Origin: Candidatus Poribacteria bacterium
Lineage (GTDB): Bacteria; Poribacteria; WGA-4E; WGA-3G
Direction of reading: 5' to 3'
DNA length: 61,763 nt
Assembly: GCA_022822085.1 (NCBI GenBank)
Contig: JAJECK010000076.1
Coordinates: 1-61,763, forward strand
How positions within the stretch are numbered: position 1 is the stretch's first letter; each line of letters starts with the position of its first letter. Under the pieces are notes generated by a model that was not told the DNA's origin, did not search any database, and saw only the letters and a program-made list of their open reading frames with translations. Positions 28,373 to 37,813 of the stretch are shown here, in pieces. The position numbers were made by a program, and so were the translations under genes.

Positions 28373-28651
28373 ACACGGATGTGAAAAGATTCTGTCCAAA
28401 GGCTTTATACACCTGTCCAAGAACTGTTCAATTGTCGAGCGTCCCTATTGTAGGAGGATTCGTGATAATTGGATAGTTCTTGCTGTCACAACCGTCATTG
28501 ATTTTATTGATGGGATGTGTTATTATTGACCATCTGTAAGAATGATAGAGTGTGAATGTCCGAGGCGTAATGAATTGCGCAACTACGAATCCCGCAATTC
28601 ATACGCGAATGTTCACTATAAAAACTAAGGAATAATATTAGAGTATATCAA

Positions 28652-29485
28652 ATGGCAATATTAACACAAGCACATCGTGAACATTTTGATGAATACGGTT
28701 ATATGATAATTGAGAATGCAGTACCGATTGATCTTTGTGAATCTGTCGTTGATGCGATTTTTGCGTTTTTGGAAATGGATCCTTCCGATCCAAATGATTG
28801 GTATCGCGCGCCTCACAAACCCGGTGCTGGTATGGTGGAGATGTATTTTCATCAAGCGATGTGGAATGTATACCAACATCCACCGATTTATCAAATCTAT
28901 ACCGAGGTATATGGAACAGAGCGAATATGGGTTCACATAGATAGGGTCAACATGAAATCTCCTAAACATCCTGATTACCCAGAATGGGATCACCTTGGGA
29001 TGTATCATTGGGACGCGGACACAACAAAACTACCAGTGCACTTTAGCACACAAGGAGTTCTGTTTCTAAGAGATACGGCAGAAAACCAAGGATCTTTTGT
29101 TTGTTGGCCTGGGGCACATAAGTCGTTAATAGATGAGGAGAATCCGTGGGTACCTGAATTGACACCGGAAGTCTATAGAGAAAAATTTGTCCAAGTGCCA
29201 GCGAAAGCAGGTTCATTGTTGATTTGGCATGTAGCCCTGCCGCACGGTAATGGTCGCAACACATCAGATAAACCGAGACTTGCCCAATATATGAACTATT
29301 ATCGCGCACCCAATCCGATGAATGAGGAACGCCGTCAAGAACGTCTTACATTGTGGCGCGAGCGAAGAGCATTAGGACACGGTCCTTATCCTGGTGACCC
29401 ACGCGGTTGGGAAGCCAAAAACTACGGATCACCAGAATTAACACCGTTAGGACGAAAACTGTTAGGTATTGATTTGTGGGATTAA
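28652..29485 (+). CDS. Phytanoyl-CoA dioxygenase-like (PhyH) protein
   Basis: 277 residues. Fe(II)/2-oxoglutarate oxygenase with H119-x-D121 (MYHWDADTT), a double-stranded beta-helix core (GVLFLRDTAENQGSFVCWPG) and a distal His at 198 in ALPHGNGRN. The conserved tail YYRAPNP...ERLTLWRERRALGH is typical of one PhyH subfamily. Substrate unknown. It converges on the LamG gene: the two stop codons overlap (29482-29485), so there is no room for a dedicated terminator. Confidence 0.86.
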   Translation: MAILTQAHREHFDEYGYMIIENAVPIDLCESVVDAIFAFLEMDPSDPNDWYRAPHKPGAGMVEMYFHQAMWNVYQHPPIYQIYTEVYGTERIWVHIDRVNMKSPKHPDYPEWDHLGMYHWDADTTKLPVHFSTQGVLFLRDTAENQGSFVCWPGAHKSLIDEENPWVPELTPEVYREKFVQVPAKAGSLLIWHVALPHGNGRNTSDKPRLAQYMNYYRAPNPMNEERRQERLTLWRERRALGHGPYPGDPRGWEAKNYGSPELTPLGRKLLGIDLWD

Positions 29486-30282
29486 TATGCCTTAATCATT
29501 GCCCATCTTGTGGCTAATTTATCTTGAGGATCGACACCAAGGGCACTTTTTAAACCGTTATTACGGATTGCATCAATCTCTCTCTGACTCAAGTCCACGT
29601 TGAAAATAGCGACTTCATCAAATGAACCGAGCATGAAGACGTGGTTCGCCAACCGGGCTCCAATATTGACCGCTTGGGTATCAATATTTGTGTTCATAGC
29701 TTTATCGGTTCCCTCTTTGCTCTGCAGTTTACCATCTACATAAAGATCATGGTCTTTCACTGCATCTGCCCCTTCTGGGAAAACGACAGCACAATGATGC
29801 CATTCACCGTCACAGACGTTATCTATTCCGTAATTTTGTCCTCCGTTTACTTCCACTCGTAAATTACATTCATTGCCTCGGATGTGGGACCGGATGTAGT
29901 ATTTTTGTTCGGGCGAATTTATTCCCCATTTTACCCATGAATGTTCACGTACTACATCAGATTTAAACCAGAAGACGGTTGTTCTGGGTTCTGTACCGCC
30001 TATGCCGTTATATCCTGTAACAATGAGATTGTCATCAACTCCATCGTATTCTAATGCTTTTCCAAACTTACCTTCAACCCTTTTCGCTCCGGTGATTTCA
30101 CCATGGCGTGCATTGCCAGATATATCTTTGGCAACGTTGCCATCATGTCCGTCTAAGAGGTAAGCCACCTCAACGGTATCTGCATCAATCGCTGCAGCAA
30201 AACTGATGTAAGGAATTAACAGCGTAAATACAATAGTACTAAGTTGGGTAATCTTTATCGTAATCTGACTTCTGTATTGCAT
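29482..30282 (-). CDS. LamG-domain exported protein 1
   Basis: 266 residues from the ATG at 30282 with SD GGAGGAAAA. Signal peptide (LSTIVFTLLIPYISFAAA), then a concanavalin-like LamG_3 domain with WFKSDVVREHSWVKWG, VCDGEWHHCAVVF and HDLYVDGKLQ. LamG domains usually bind glycans or act as structural modules outside the cell. Its sequence is a clear paralogue of the protein at 32719-33516. The C-terminus VDPQDKLATRWAMIK belongs to a tail motif shared by four proteins in this window. Confidence 0.85.
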   Translation of the reverse strand: MQYRSQITIKITQLSTIVFTLLIPYISFAAAIDADTVEVAYLLDGHDGNVAKDISGNARHGEITGAKRVEGKFGKALEYDGVDDNLIVTGYNGIGGTEPRTTVFWFKSDVVREHSWVKWGINSPEQKYYIRSHIRGNECNLRVEVNGGQNYGIDNVCDGEWHHCAVVFPEGADAVKDHDLYVDGKLQSKEGTDKAMNTNIDTQAVNIGARLANHVFMLGSFDEVAIFNVDLSQREIDAIRNNGLKSALGVDPQDKLATRWAMIKAY

Positions 30283-30479
30283 TTTTCCTCCAACGTTAAT
30301 ATGCAAGGATAGTTTTATTCTCAATAATTGTTGACATTCCTAACAAAACATATTAGCAGCATAACTCTAAAAAACAATAAAAACATTGACACTCCACAAA
30401 CGTAATACTTTTTGATGGACAAACGTTAATCAAGTACATTCTTGGGATATTTAGAACAAGTTTTCTTAGGATAGTATTT

Positions 30480-31694
30480 ATGTCAGAGCACAACAAGACA
30501 CCCTACAAAGACGTGAATTCAGCAGTGCGAGGGATATTGACAGATAACTTCAGTGGAGAAGTTCGCATTGATAAACCTGAAAATATACATCCGCAATGTC
30601 TATATCGTTTCAGAATTCGATCGGGACCTGATGGGATCCCAGATACTGTTTTCGTTAAACGGAAACAAGCACGAAGAATTCGTGTTGAATGGGCGTGTTT
30701 GCAATTCCTAAACGATCAAATGAGTGCAAATAGTGTCACCCCTTGTCTCTATGGAGGCGGGTATTCCGGAAAAAATAACGTCCCACTTCTCGTAATGGAA
30801 GATATGGGTGATGGACAGAATCTTAGGGCAATTTTGATCAATGACGATAGCGAAACTGCCAAACGTGTGCTGATTAAAGGTGCTAAGGGACTTGGACAGA
30901 TACATGCACATACAATCGGTGAGATGGAAAAGTTCCTCAAACTACGGGACTCAATTGTTAAACTTGACCACAGTCCTGAAGACTTGGATAGTATTTATGC
31001 AGAAAAATGGGATGAGATATGTAGTGCCGCAGATGTCCAACCCTATCAAGAATCCTTTTCTGAATTGAAAGTCTTGTCCGAATTCCTTGATGCTAATAAT
31101 CGTTTTCACGGGTTAATCCACGGAGACCTCTATCCCGTCAATATCTATCAATCTACTACCAAATCAAAAGTGTATATATTTGACTATGAATTTGGACACT
31201 TTCAACATGTGCTTGTGGGTGGGTTTCAGATTCGGGTGCATCTCGATATGTGGGCAGAGGTGTCCCGGTTTCCAGACGATGTAATGCATGAGATGGAAAA
31301 CACCTACCGTACAGAACTTGCTAAAAATTGTCCTGAGGCTGAAGATGACCGTTGGTATTACAGACGCGTCATTGAGGCATGCGTTTATGAAACGGTTCGT
31401 TGTATTTATAGGTTTTTTGAACCTCCTGAAGCGGTTTTTAGTAATGTGATAAATGATAGACCTGCAGGGGATTATGAGGCATTCAGGACTAATCCGAACT
31501 ATAATCATTGGGGGTTGCCTGCTGTTCGTCGACGTGTTTTCTATCGTTTGGGGGTGTTGGCAGAGTTGACTGAGACGCATGGTTATTTACAAGGACTTGG
31601 TGCTACAGCGAAGATAATTCGTGATAAATTCAGTAAGATATGGCCTCCTGAAGTTCAAGAAATGCCTTTGTATTCTGCGTTTTTGTCTGATTGA
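30480..31694 (+). CDS. APH-like phosphotransferase (kinase-fold)
   Basis: 404 residues. Aminoglycoside-phosphotransferase/choline-kinase fold: N-lobe with VFVKRKQARRIRVEWACLQF, catalytic loop HGDLYPVN (H214, D216), metal-binding Asp in FDYEFG about 17 residues on. The family phosphorylates small molecules (choline, aminoglycosides, sugars); similarity does not by itself imply antibiotic resistance. Lies upstream of the Stf0 sulfotransferase on the same strand (166-bp gap). Confidence 0.82.
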   Translation: MSEHNKTPYKDVNSAVRGILTDNFSGEVRIDKPENIHPQCLYRFRIRSGPDGIPDTVFVKRKQARRIRVEWACLQFLNDQMSANSVTPCLYGGGYSGKNNVPLLVMEDMGDGQNLRAILINDDSETAKRVLIKGAKGLGQIHAHTIGEMEKFLKLRDSIVKLDHSPEDLDSIYAEKWDEICSAADVQPYQESFSELKVLSEFLDANNRFHGLIHGDLYPVNIYQSTTKSKVYIFDYEFGHFQHVLVGGFQIRVHLDMWAEVSRFPDDVMHEMENTYRTELAKNCPEAEDDRWYYRRVIEACVYETVRCIYRFFEPPEAVFSNVINDRPAGDYEAFRTNPNYNHWGLPAVRRRVFYRLGVLAELTETHGYLQGLGATAKIIRDKFSKIWPPEVQEMPLYSAFLSD

Positions 31695-31765
31695 TGTCCA
31701 CTGGTGCGGATCGGAAATGGGATCTATAGGTGGTAATTTAAGGAACACACCATTGGCACATTGTA

Positions 31766-31787
31766 GGGCGGGGTCTCCGTGCCCGCC
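31766..31787. repeat. GC-rich hairpin repeat GGGCGGG..CCCGCC
   Basis: An interrupted palindrome (GGGCGGGGTCTCCGTGCCCG..) between the phosphotransferase and Stf0 genes. A close relative in inverse orientation lies at 35889-35909 between the DUF6785 and sulfatase genes. It is part of a dispersed intergenic family. Confidence 0.5.
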
Positions 31788-31860
31788 ATCCGTATTGTTT
31801 AAGGGGTTGTAACTTCGATCTTTGAGTTACGTAGGAATGACATAGAAAGGAGAATTGCTT

Positions 31861-32664
31861 GTGAAACCGAAAGTCTCATATCTGATTTGTGCGACGCCTC
31901 GTTGTGGTGGCTACTTACTTTTTGAGGCTTTGGAGAGTACTGGACTTGCTGGTATTCCTGGAGAATATTTTTGGGACGATAAAGAGTGGGCAAAGAAATT
32001 CGAGGCAACGGATTATGCGGATTTTCTCAATAAAGTTATAGTGAGTAGCACAACCCCAAACGGTGTTTTTGGCACAAAACTGATGTGGGGATACTTTGAA
32101 AACTTTATCGGCAAAGTGTGCCAAACACCGCAATTTATCGGCCGTGATTTATCTCCGTATTCAGTGTTATCAGAACTTTTTCCTAATCTGAATTATCTCT
32201 GGATCATGCGTCGAGATAAAATTCGACAAGCTGTCTCTTTGTGGAAAGGACTTCAGACATGTATTTGGTGGAAAAGAGTCGGAGATCCTATACCGAAATT
32301 GGAGAAAGAACCTGAGTATAACTTTGATGCGATTGACTATCTTGTTCAAGAAATTGTTTTTCACGAAGCAGCTTGGCAAGCGTATTTTACACGATACGAT
32401 ATTGCACCATTTACGGTGATTTATGAGGATTTGGTGCCACATTATGAGAGGACAACACTCAATATTTTAAATTGGCTCAATATTTCGTATCCTGAAAACC
32501 TTGTGTTTGGAAAAAGACGTTTGCTGAAACAAGCAGACAGTGTTTCGGAGGATTGGGTTCAGAAATATCGTGCTGAAAAAGAGAAGAAAGAAGAGACAAT
32601 GGAGAGGTGTTCACCGTTTTCTATGTCGTCTTGGAAGTTTAATGTCCCTGATGCAATTAAATAA
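31861..32664 (+). CDS. Stf0-type sulfotransferase
   Basis: 267 residues from a GTG preceded by AAAGGAG; a TTG two codons earlier is also possible. PAPS-dependent sulfotransferase: the 5'-phosphosulfate loop is at the N-terminus (ICATPRCGGYLLFEAL). The 3'-phosphate-binding region follows (LNYLWIMRRDKIRQAVSLWK), and then the VIYEDLVPHYERTTLNILNW motif typical of Stf0, the mycobacterial trehalose 2-sulfotransferase family. The acceptor is probably a carbohydrate, but it is not known. A sulfatase lies 3.4 kb away. Confidence 0.87.
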   Translation: MKPKVSYLICATPRCGGYLLFEALESTGLAGIPGEYFWDDKEWAKKFEATDYADFLNKVIVSSTTPNGVFGTKLMWGYFENFIGKVCQTPQFIGRDLSPYSVLSELFPNLNYLWIMRRDKIRQAVSLWKGLQTCIWWKRVGDPIPKLEKEPEYNFDAIDYLVQEIVFHEAAWQAYFTRYDIAPFTVIYEDLVPHYERTTLNILNWLNISYPENLVFGKRRLLKQADSVSEDWVQKYRAEKEKKEETMERCSPFSMSSWKFNVPDAIK

Positions 32665-32666
32665 AG

Positions 32667-32689
32667 AGGCGCGCTTACAAAGCGCGCCT
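32667..32689. terminator. Possible bidirectional terminator hairpin
   Basis: Perfect 10-bp GC-rich inverted repeat AGGCGCGCTT-ACA-AAGCGCGCCT between the convergent Stf0 and LamG genes. There is no strong T-run on either side, so it may instead be a dispersed repeat hairpin. Confidence 0.45.
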
Positions 32690-32718
32690 ACAGTTTGTTA
32701 TGTAAGTGTTAAATTACA

Positions 32719-33516
32719 CTAATACTTCTTGATGCTTGCCCAATTGGTTGCTAATTTGCCTTGTGGGTCAACACTGACAGAACCATACAATCCATTATCT
32801 TTGATTTCATTTATCTGCTCTGCGTCTAATTCAGTGCTAAGAATTGCGAGTTCATCCATAATACCGTGCAAAAAGTGATGCCCAGTTAAACGGGCACCGA
32901 CGTTTACAATCTGTTCTACACCCGTGTCCATAACTCGATCATTACCTGTATCTTCTTGAAGATTACCATCTACGTATAGGTCATGGTCTTGGACAGAATC
33001 TGCACCGTTGGGGAAAACCACTGCACAATGGTGCCATTCGCCATCACATACATCATCTTGACCGTAATTTTGTCCACCATTGACCTCTATTCTCAAGAAG
33101 CATTGTTCTCCAGATGGATGTGCGCGGATATAGTATTTTGCCCCGGCGGTATTCGGTCCCCATTTGACCCATGAATGTTGTCTTGTAGAGTCTGATTTAA
33201 ACCAGAAAAGAATTGTTCGGGGGGTTGTGCCGCCGACACCAGCATATCCATCAATAATCAGGTTGTCATCTTCGCCATCATACTGTAGTCCGGTACCATA
33301 GACAGCATCTACCCATTGTGCTCCAACGATTGTTCCATCCCGTCCGTTTGGAGATGAATCATAAGCCACGTCACCTTCTCCTTCTTCAAAAAGATAGACG
33401 ACTTCAACATTTTCATCTTCTATAACACGTGCATAGATAATAGCGGTAGTGGTGAGTGCCAATATGAGGACACTTAAACATAGAAGTATATATCTACTCT
33501 GATTTCTAAATTTCAT
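32719..33516 (-). CDS. LamG-domain exported protein 2
   Basis: 265 residues, ATG preceded by GGAGGAAAACG. Signal peptide (YILLCLSVLILALTTTAIIYA), then a LamG_3 domain nearly parallel to LamG protein 1 (VWFKSD-type LFWFKSDSTRQHSWVKWG, VCDGEWHHCAVVFPNGADSV). It ends VDPQGKLATNWASIK, the shared tail motif. The two genes flank the phosphotransferase/sulfotransferase pair on the opposite strand, suggesting duplication around it or a shared surface-glycan role. Ligand unknown. Confidence 0.86.
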   Translation of the reverse strand: MKFRNQSRYILLCLSVLILALTTTAIIYARVIEDENVEVVYLFEEGEGDVAYDSSPNGRDGTIVGAQWVDAVYGTGLQYDGEDDNLIIDGYAGVGGTTPRTILFWFKSDSTRQHSWVKWGPNTAGAKYYIRAHPSGEQCFLRIEVNGGQNYGQDDVCDGEWHHCAVVFPNGADSVQDHDLYVDGNLQEDTGNDRVMDTGVEQIVNVGARLTGHHFLHGIMDELAILSTELDAEQINEIKDNGLYGSVSVDPQGKLATNWASIKKY

Positions 33517-33951
33517 CTTCGTTTTCCTCCATTATGGATAGTAATTTTACTAACTAAATGCCAGTTATGTTTCAGGGATATGGTTCGGTATTGTGCTTTT
33601 TGTTATTGCACAATTTCCTTTATTGTTTATTCACCAATTAACAAGTTAGGTGTTGAATTTATCATTCAAGCATATCTTATGTATTACACGACTTTCTATG
33701 ACATATAATAGTATCATTTGTTGTCAAAATTAGCAACAATTAAATCAGTAATCCCCAGAAGCATTCAATTGTGAGTTTATAAAATTAGATAATTAAAAAT
33801 CGGGGTTGCCCCCTCCAACAAGCGTGTTTCTCAACAATATAAATGCCTATGATGTAATTCCATCTTTCTGTGATATGCTTATATTAACGTTATTTGCTAA
33901 AATTAGCAACAGAAATTTTGTGAAAGGATTTTTGTGATAATATGTGCATAC
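33517..33951. other. Intergenic AT-rich region
   Basis: 435 bp without a gene. It holds the upstream region of LamG protein 2 and a short GGGGTTGCCCCC palindrome near 33810 that resembles the 14114-14225 repeats. Nothing else is recognised. Confidence 0.4.
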
Positions 33952-35862
33952 TTAACCTGGCAGTGCGTTTTGGTAGTTCACCCCCGTGAACATTCCGAGG
34001 ACCATCCACGCGCCGACGATGCCAAACTCACCAACAATCAGTCCCATAAACAGTGGTCGGCACCGACGGTAATATCCTATACCTCCTGATTTTAGAATCA
34101 AGAATTTCAAAAACCATCCGACAAATATACATGACCAGAGGAAATATGAGGAATAGACTGCGCCCATCACATAGCCGATTGGGTGCAGCTGCCACCACAT
34201 AAATTGCCGTTGCATGATGAGTAGGAATGATGTGATGCCAACGCCTAATAACATGCTGTATGCCTCACCCAATTTCATATCTCTGGGATATTGGATTAGG
34301 GAAACCATGTGGTTGAAGTATCTCGGTGCTCCGATGAAAGGTCCGCGTTGCAGATTTACACCGCCTTTTTCATATATCAGAGGTAACGAAGCAGCGAATG
34401 AAACACCGATTGCGACAACGATTGCAAGCAGCATAGCACCGAGAATTTTTCTACGATGTATTCCAACAGGGTCAGTGGCTTTGAACCCGTGTAGTACACT
34501 TGGCATTAAAATACCACCCCAGTCGCGCATCATGACGCGTTGAAATCCTAAGAGTGCTAAACTGTTGGCATTGATGATCCTTGATCCGGTAACAATCTCA
34601 AAGTATTCTACGGGATACATCGGTGCTTGAATTAATAGCATGCCGCCATTGACCACCATCCACGACAACGCGGTGGAAACAATTAGAAACAGGACAATGA
34701 TACTACATGCGATCCACAACGACATTCCCGCATAGGCACAAAGCATGACGAGTAGCATAAAACTGATGAAACCACCGATAACTGCCCATCTATAGGGTAG
34801 CACTTCGTTGGAGTCGTCTATCGTTGTAGCAGAGGATTTTGTGAATGTCCGTTTCAGTATGTCCATGATGTGTGTGCGACTATTTATTAGGAAAGCGATG
34901 ACCATCACAACATAAGCGGCCATCGTCTGACCTCTTGCGCATATCCAAGGACTGATTGGGATAGCAAATGCGTTGATTATGATGTACTGTATTTTGAAGA
35001 CAAGAAAAAAGAACCAACAGCTAAACGACACGTCCATCGCGAGAAAATATGTTATGCCAATGACTGAGAAATAGAGGAAGAATCGGAATTGGGGCCACCA
35101 CCGCATCACAATCCAAGGACGTTCTGTGAATGGTGCATATAGGTCGTAGCGATTTGGGATGGATGGGAGTGCAGGTATATATTCGTGCAGACCATTGAGT
35201 AGATGAAATGCAGCAGCGATGCCAAAGCCTATCCATACAAGTTTTTTGTTGAAAATAGAACCAGATTTCACTTGCGTTGCGGATTGTTGAACCAGTTCTA
35301 CGGGGACTGTTACAAGCGGAAATATAAATCTTTCGCGTTCTACCCACTGTTTTCGTAGGACGATTGAGACACAGATTGTTACAAAATAGAGGAGTAGGAT
35401 AAAAACGGACCATACGATTATCGGTTTTATCCAGAGTAACCATGGAACGACTGCCTCTCCTTCGTAGAAATTGGTAACAGCGTTTTTATCCCATACGATT
35501 AACCATTCAGGCAGATGTGGATGGAGTGTTTCTGCCCATTCGTTTTCAGATGTGGCAAAATAAACAGGTGCGGCTAAATATGGCAGCAAGAATCCGATCA
35601 TTCCCTTTGATGGGATTGCTGAGCTTACCCCCATCATCACCCAAATGACTATAAGTTCTGCTGGACTGAGCATCGCTCGTGGTCGTATTTTCTTAAATAC
35701 GGAATTGATGACAAAGGTAAGAAAGATGAGCGTGAATACTGCCCCTAAAGGGAAGTGATTACCAGAGATGTCTGTTCCTTGAAGGTAGTAGTCATTGTAT
35801 GGTGTGACTGCTGTTTGAACGATGACGAGTGCTAACCCGATGAGAACTGCCCTTGGGGTCAT
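33952..35862 (-). CDS. DUF6785/DUF6784-type polytopic membrane protein
   Basis: 636 residues with at least a dozen hydrophobic segments spread over its length (for example AVFTLIFLTFVINSVF, PIIVWSVFILLLYFVTIC, GFISFMLLVMLCAYAGMSLW). Conserved family-like motifs are LSPAELIVIWVMMGVSSAIP near the N-terminus and RKQWVERERFIFPLVTVPVEL. The DUF6785/6784 family has an OPT-transporter-like layout and is common in Poribacteria, Planctomycetes and relatives; transport substrate unknown. The N-terminus may serve as a signal anchor. It lies downstream of a sulfatase gene on the same strand (163-bp gap), so import or export of a sulfated compound is a reasonable guess. Confidence 0.75.
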   Translation of the reverse strand: MTPRAVLIGLALVIVQTAVTPYNDYYLQGTDISGNHFPLGAVFTLIFLTFVINSVFKKIRPRAMLSPAELIVIWVMMGVSSAIPSKGMIGFLLPYLAAPVYFATSENEWAETLHPHLPEWLIVWDKNAVTNFYEGEAVVPWLLWIKPIIVWSVFILLLYFVTICVSIVLRKQWVERERFIFPLVTVPVELVQQSATQVKSGSIFNKKLVWIGFGIAAAFHLLNGLHEYIPALPSIPNRYDLYAPFTERPWIVMRWWPQFRFFLYFSVIGITYFLAMDVSFSCWFFFLVFKIQYIIINAFAIPISPWICARGQTMAAYVVMVIAFLINSRTHIMDILKRTFTKSSATTIDDSNEVLPYRWAVIGGFISFMLLVMLCAYAGMSLWIACSIIVLFLIVSTALSWMVVNGGMLLIQAPMYPVEYFEIVTGSRIINANSLALLGFQRVMMRDWGGILMPSVLHGFKATDPVGIHRRKILGAMLLAIVVAIGVSFAASLPLIYEKGGVNLQRGPFIGAPRYFNHMVSLIQYPRDMKLGEAYSMLLGVGITSFLLIMQRQFMWWQLHPIGYVMGAVYSSYFLWSCIFVGWFLKFLILKSGGIGYYRRCRPLFMGLIVGEFGIVGAWMVLGMFTGVNYQNALPG

Positions 35863-36025
35863 CTATTTTTTACCTTGTGATATATTTAGGCGGGCCCGGA
35901 GACCCGCCCTACAATAATGGTGGTTTTGGACTATCTCAAATAGGTCTAATAAGAAAAACGTGTTATATTGACGCTTATGAGATTATTAAGAACTTGCACC
36001 CACGTTTTGAAATTCAACCGATAAA

Positions 36026-37486
36026 CTAATGTGAAGCGACACGAGGTACCATCTGTGGATGTGCGTAGACGGTTGCATCAAAACTTTTTTGCATCAGTTC
36101 CCACTTGACATCTTGATAATTGGTGTGTTCGGAAAGATCATTGTGCTCCCACGGGTCATTTTCAAGGTCATATAATTCGCATATTCCTTTCTGATGGTAG
36201 GTGACGAGTTTCCATCGTCTATCTCGGTACATTGTGGCGTGCGTCTGGTCTTCTGTTGCGAGGGCACCGAAGAACTCAGAACGGACTGCCTCTCTGTGTT
36301 CTGAGACTGGAGTATCACCACATAACAATGGGGCAAGTGATTTTCCTTGGACGTAATAGGGGATGTCTATTCCTAAAATGTCGTATAGTGTTGGGACAAT
36401 ATCAAGCAGTTCTACGAGTGCTTCAGTTTGGACGTTTTCCAAGAAACGTGTGGGATAAGAGATGATGAGTGGCACCCGTGTCAACCCTTCATAAAAACGG
36501 CATCCTTTGTATGCTAACCCGTGGTCACCGAGTGATTCTCCGTGATCAGAAGTAAAGATGACGATAGTGTTTTCTCGTAATCCTTCAACATCAAGGTGGT
36601 CAAGTATACGTCCGAATTCGTGGTCAAGTTGTTCAATCATGGCGTAATAAGAAGCCTGCATCTGTTTATGGTCCCATGCTTCGGGTCTTTTTGACTGAGA
36701 TTGAAAATCTATACCTGCATTTGTCAACCTGTTCTGAAAGGCGATATCGCTTTCCTGAAAATAGCAGCCCGGTAAAGTTTCTGGATCGTAGCGACGGTAA
36801 TATTCCCAAGGTGCGTCAAATCCGGGATGTGGGTCAAACGGATTGATGTTTAGCATCCACGGTTGATCTTTGCGTCTGTTTTTATTGATAAATTCAATCG
36901 TTTTTTCAGTGCACCAGTAGGTTTGATGTAGATGTGGTGGGATATTATCGCAATCTGGTGTAGGTTCAGGAAATTGGCCGGTCTTTTTCTTTGGCTTTTG
37001 ATTGACGACTCTTTGTTGTAGCAGTTTCCCAAGGTCTTCACCTTGTTCGCGTAGCCAATCTGCGTATTCGTGTCCATAAGCCTTCGGTTTGCCGTGGTCG
37101 TGACTATATTGGAAGTAACGATAACCGTCGTTGACACGGTTTTCTTGTCCATCAAACGCACTTGCGAGGTGGAGTTTGCCGATCAAGCCGCAGTCATAAC
37201 CGTTATCTGCAAGCACATGAGATATTAGCCTATCTTCATAATATTCGGGAAAAACTGGGTTGCCGTTGCCGGTGACGCTTATGGCTGAAGGGTACATACC
37301 GGACATAAAACTGGCCCGTGAGGGCGTGCAGATAGGTGACTGGCAATATGCGTGCGTAAATGAAGTTGATTGACTAACAAATTCGTCCAGTCGTGGTGTG
37401 TGAATATGTGGGTTGCCTAATGCTCCAATGGTGTCAAATCGTTGTTGGTCTGTGCAGTACCACAAGATGTTTGGTCGCTTTTCCAT
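36026..37486 (-). CDS. Sulfatase (arylsulfatase family), no signal peptide
   Basis: 486 residues. Hydrolyses sulfate esters. The formylglycine motif is CTPSR with C53 (CTPSRASFMSG), requiring a formylglycine-generating enzyme not encoded here. The N-terminal metal-binding segment reads NILWYCTDQQRFDTI (DQQ variant), and the second metal/His motif is FTSDHGESLGDHG. The C-terminus has the usual WKLVTYHQKGICELYDLENDPWEHNDL strand set. No signal peptide is visible, so it is probably cytoplasmic, which fits uptake of a sulfated substrate. A membrane protein lies downstream and an Stf0 sulfotransferase is in the same region. Confidence 0.92.
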   Translation of the reverse strand: MEKRPNILWYCTDQQRFDTIGALGNPHIHTPRLDEFVSQSTSFTHAYCQSPICTPSRASFMSGMYPSAISVTGNGNPVFPEYYEDRLISHVLADNGYDCGLIGKLHLASAFDGQENRVNDGYRYFQYSHDHGKPKAYGHEYADWLREQGEDLGKLLQQRVVNQKPKKKTGQFPEPTPDCDNIPPHLHQTYWCTEKTIEFINKNRRKDQPWMLNINPFDPHPGFDAPWEYYRRYDPETLPGCYFQESDIAFQNRLTNAGIDFQSQSKRPEAWDHKQMQASYYAMIEQLDHEFGRILDHLDVEGLRENTIVIFTSDHGESLGDHGLAYKGCRFYEGLTRVPLIISYPTRFLENVQTEALVELLDIVPTLYDILGIDIPYYVQGKSLAPLLCGDTPVSEHREAVRSEFFGALATEDQTHATMYRDRRWKLVTYHQKGICELYDLENDPWEHNDLSEHTNYQDVKWELMQKSFDATVYAHPQMVPRVASH

Positions 37487-37813
37487 ATCTATTGATTTCC
37501 TTTATCGGTTTCTGATTATAGTGGTGAATTGACTGTTATTTTATCAAATCTTTGTGTTTTGATATAGGAAAATTTGTATCCCGATTTGGACTTGAAGAAT
37601 AATGGGTGTGTTGTTATACTGGGATATATCAGCAATTTTCCGAACACAATTGATGACCTGTTTGCATAGTTAAGTGTTGCTACATTCTATCCTAAACTCT
37701 TTTTTCTCTAAAAATTCTCTCCATCTCAGAATTATGCAACCGTTTTCCTCCTAAATTGCGACATTATAATTTGATATATGATAAATCAAACTATTGCTTT
37801 TTGGAGATAGCAG
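37487..37813. other. Intergenic region between divergent genes
   Basis: 327 bp between the sulfatase and the ECF-propeller gene. Apart from the ECF-like promoter at 37735-37762 and the SD TTTTTGGAGATAG of the next gene, nothing is recognised. Confidence 0.4.
37735..37762 (+). promoter_or_regulatory. Candidate ECF-type promoter
   Basis: TGCAAC (37735-37740), 18 bp, CGAC (37759-37762), then ATTATA, 51 bp before the ATG. It matches the site upstream of the other ECF fusion gene (26563-26589), which supports autoregulation by each or cross-regulation between them. Confidence 0.5.

Noticed and set aside
30480-31694. Aminoglycoside resistance gene
   Set aside because: Only the kinase fold motifs are shared; the family is broad and nothing in the context points to resistance.
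31753-31770. TTGGCACATTGTAGGGC as a sigma-54 promoter before Stf0
   Set aside because: The -12 half lacks TGC at the required spacing; it overlaps a dispersed repeat.
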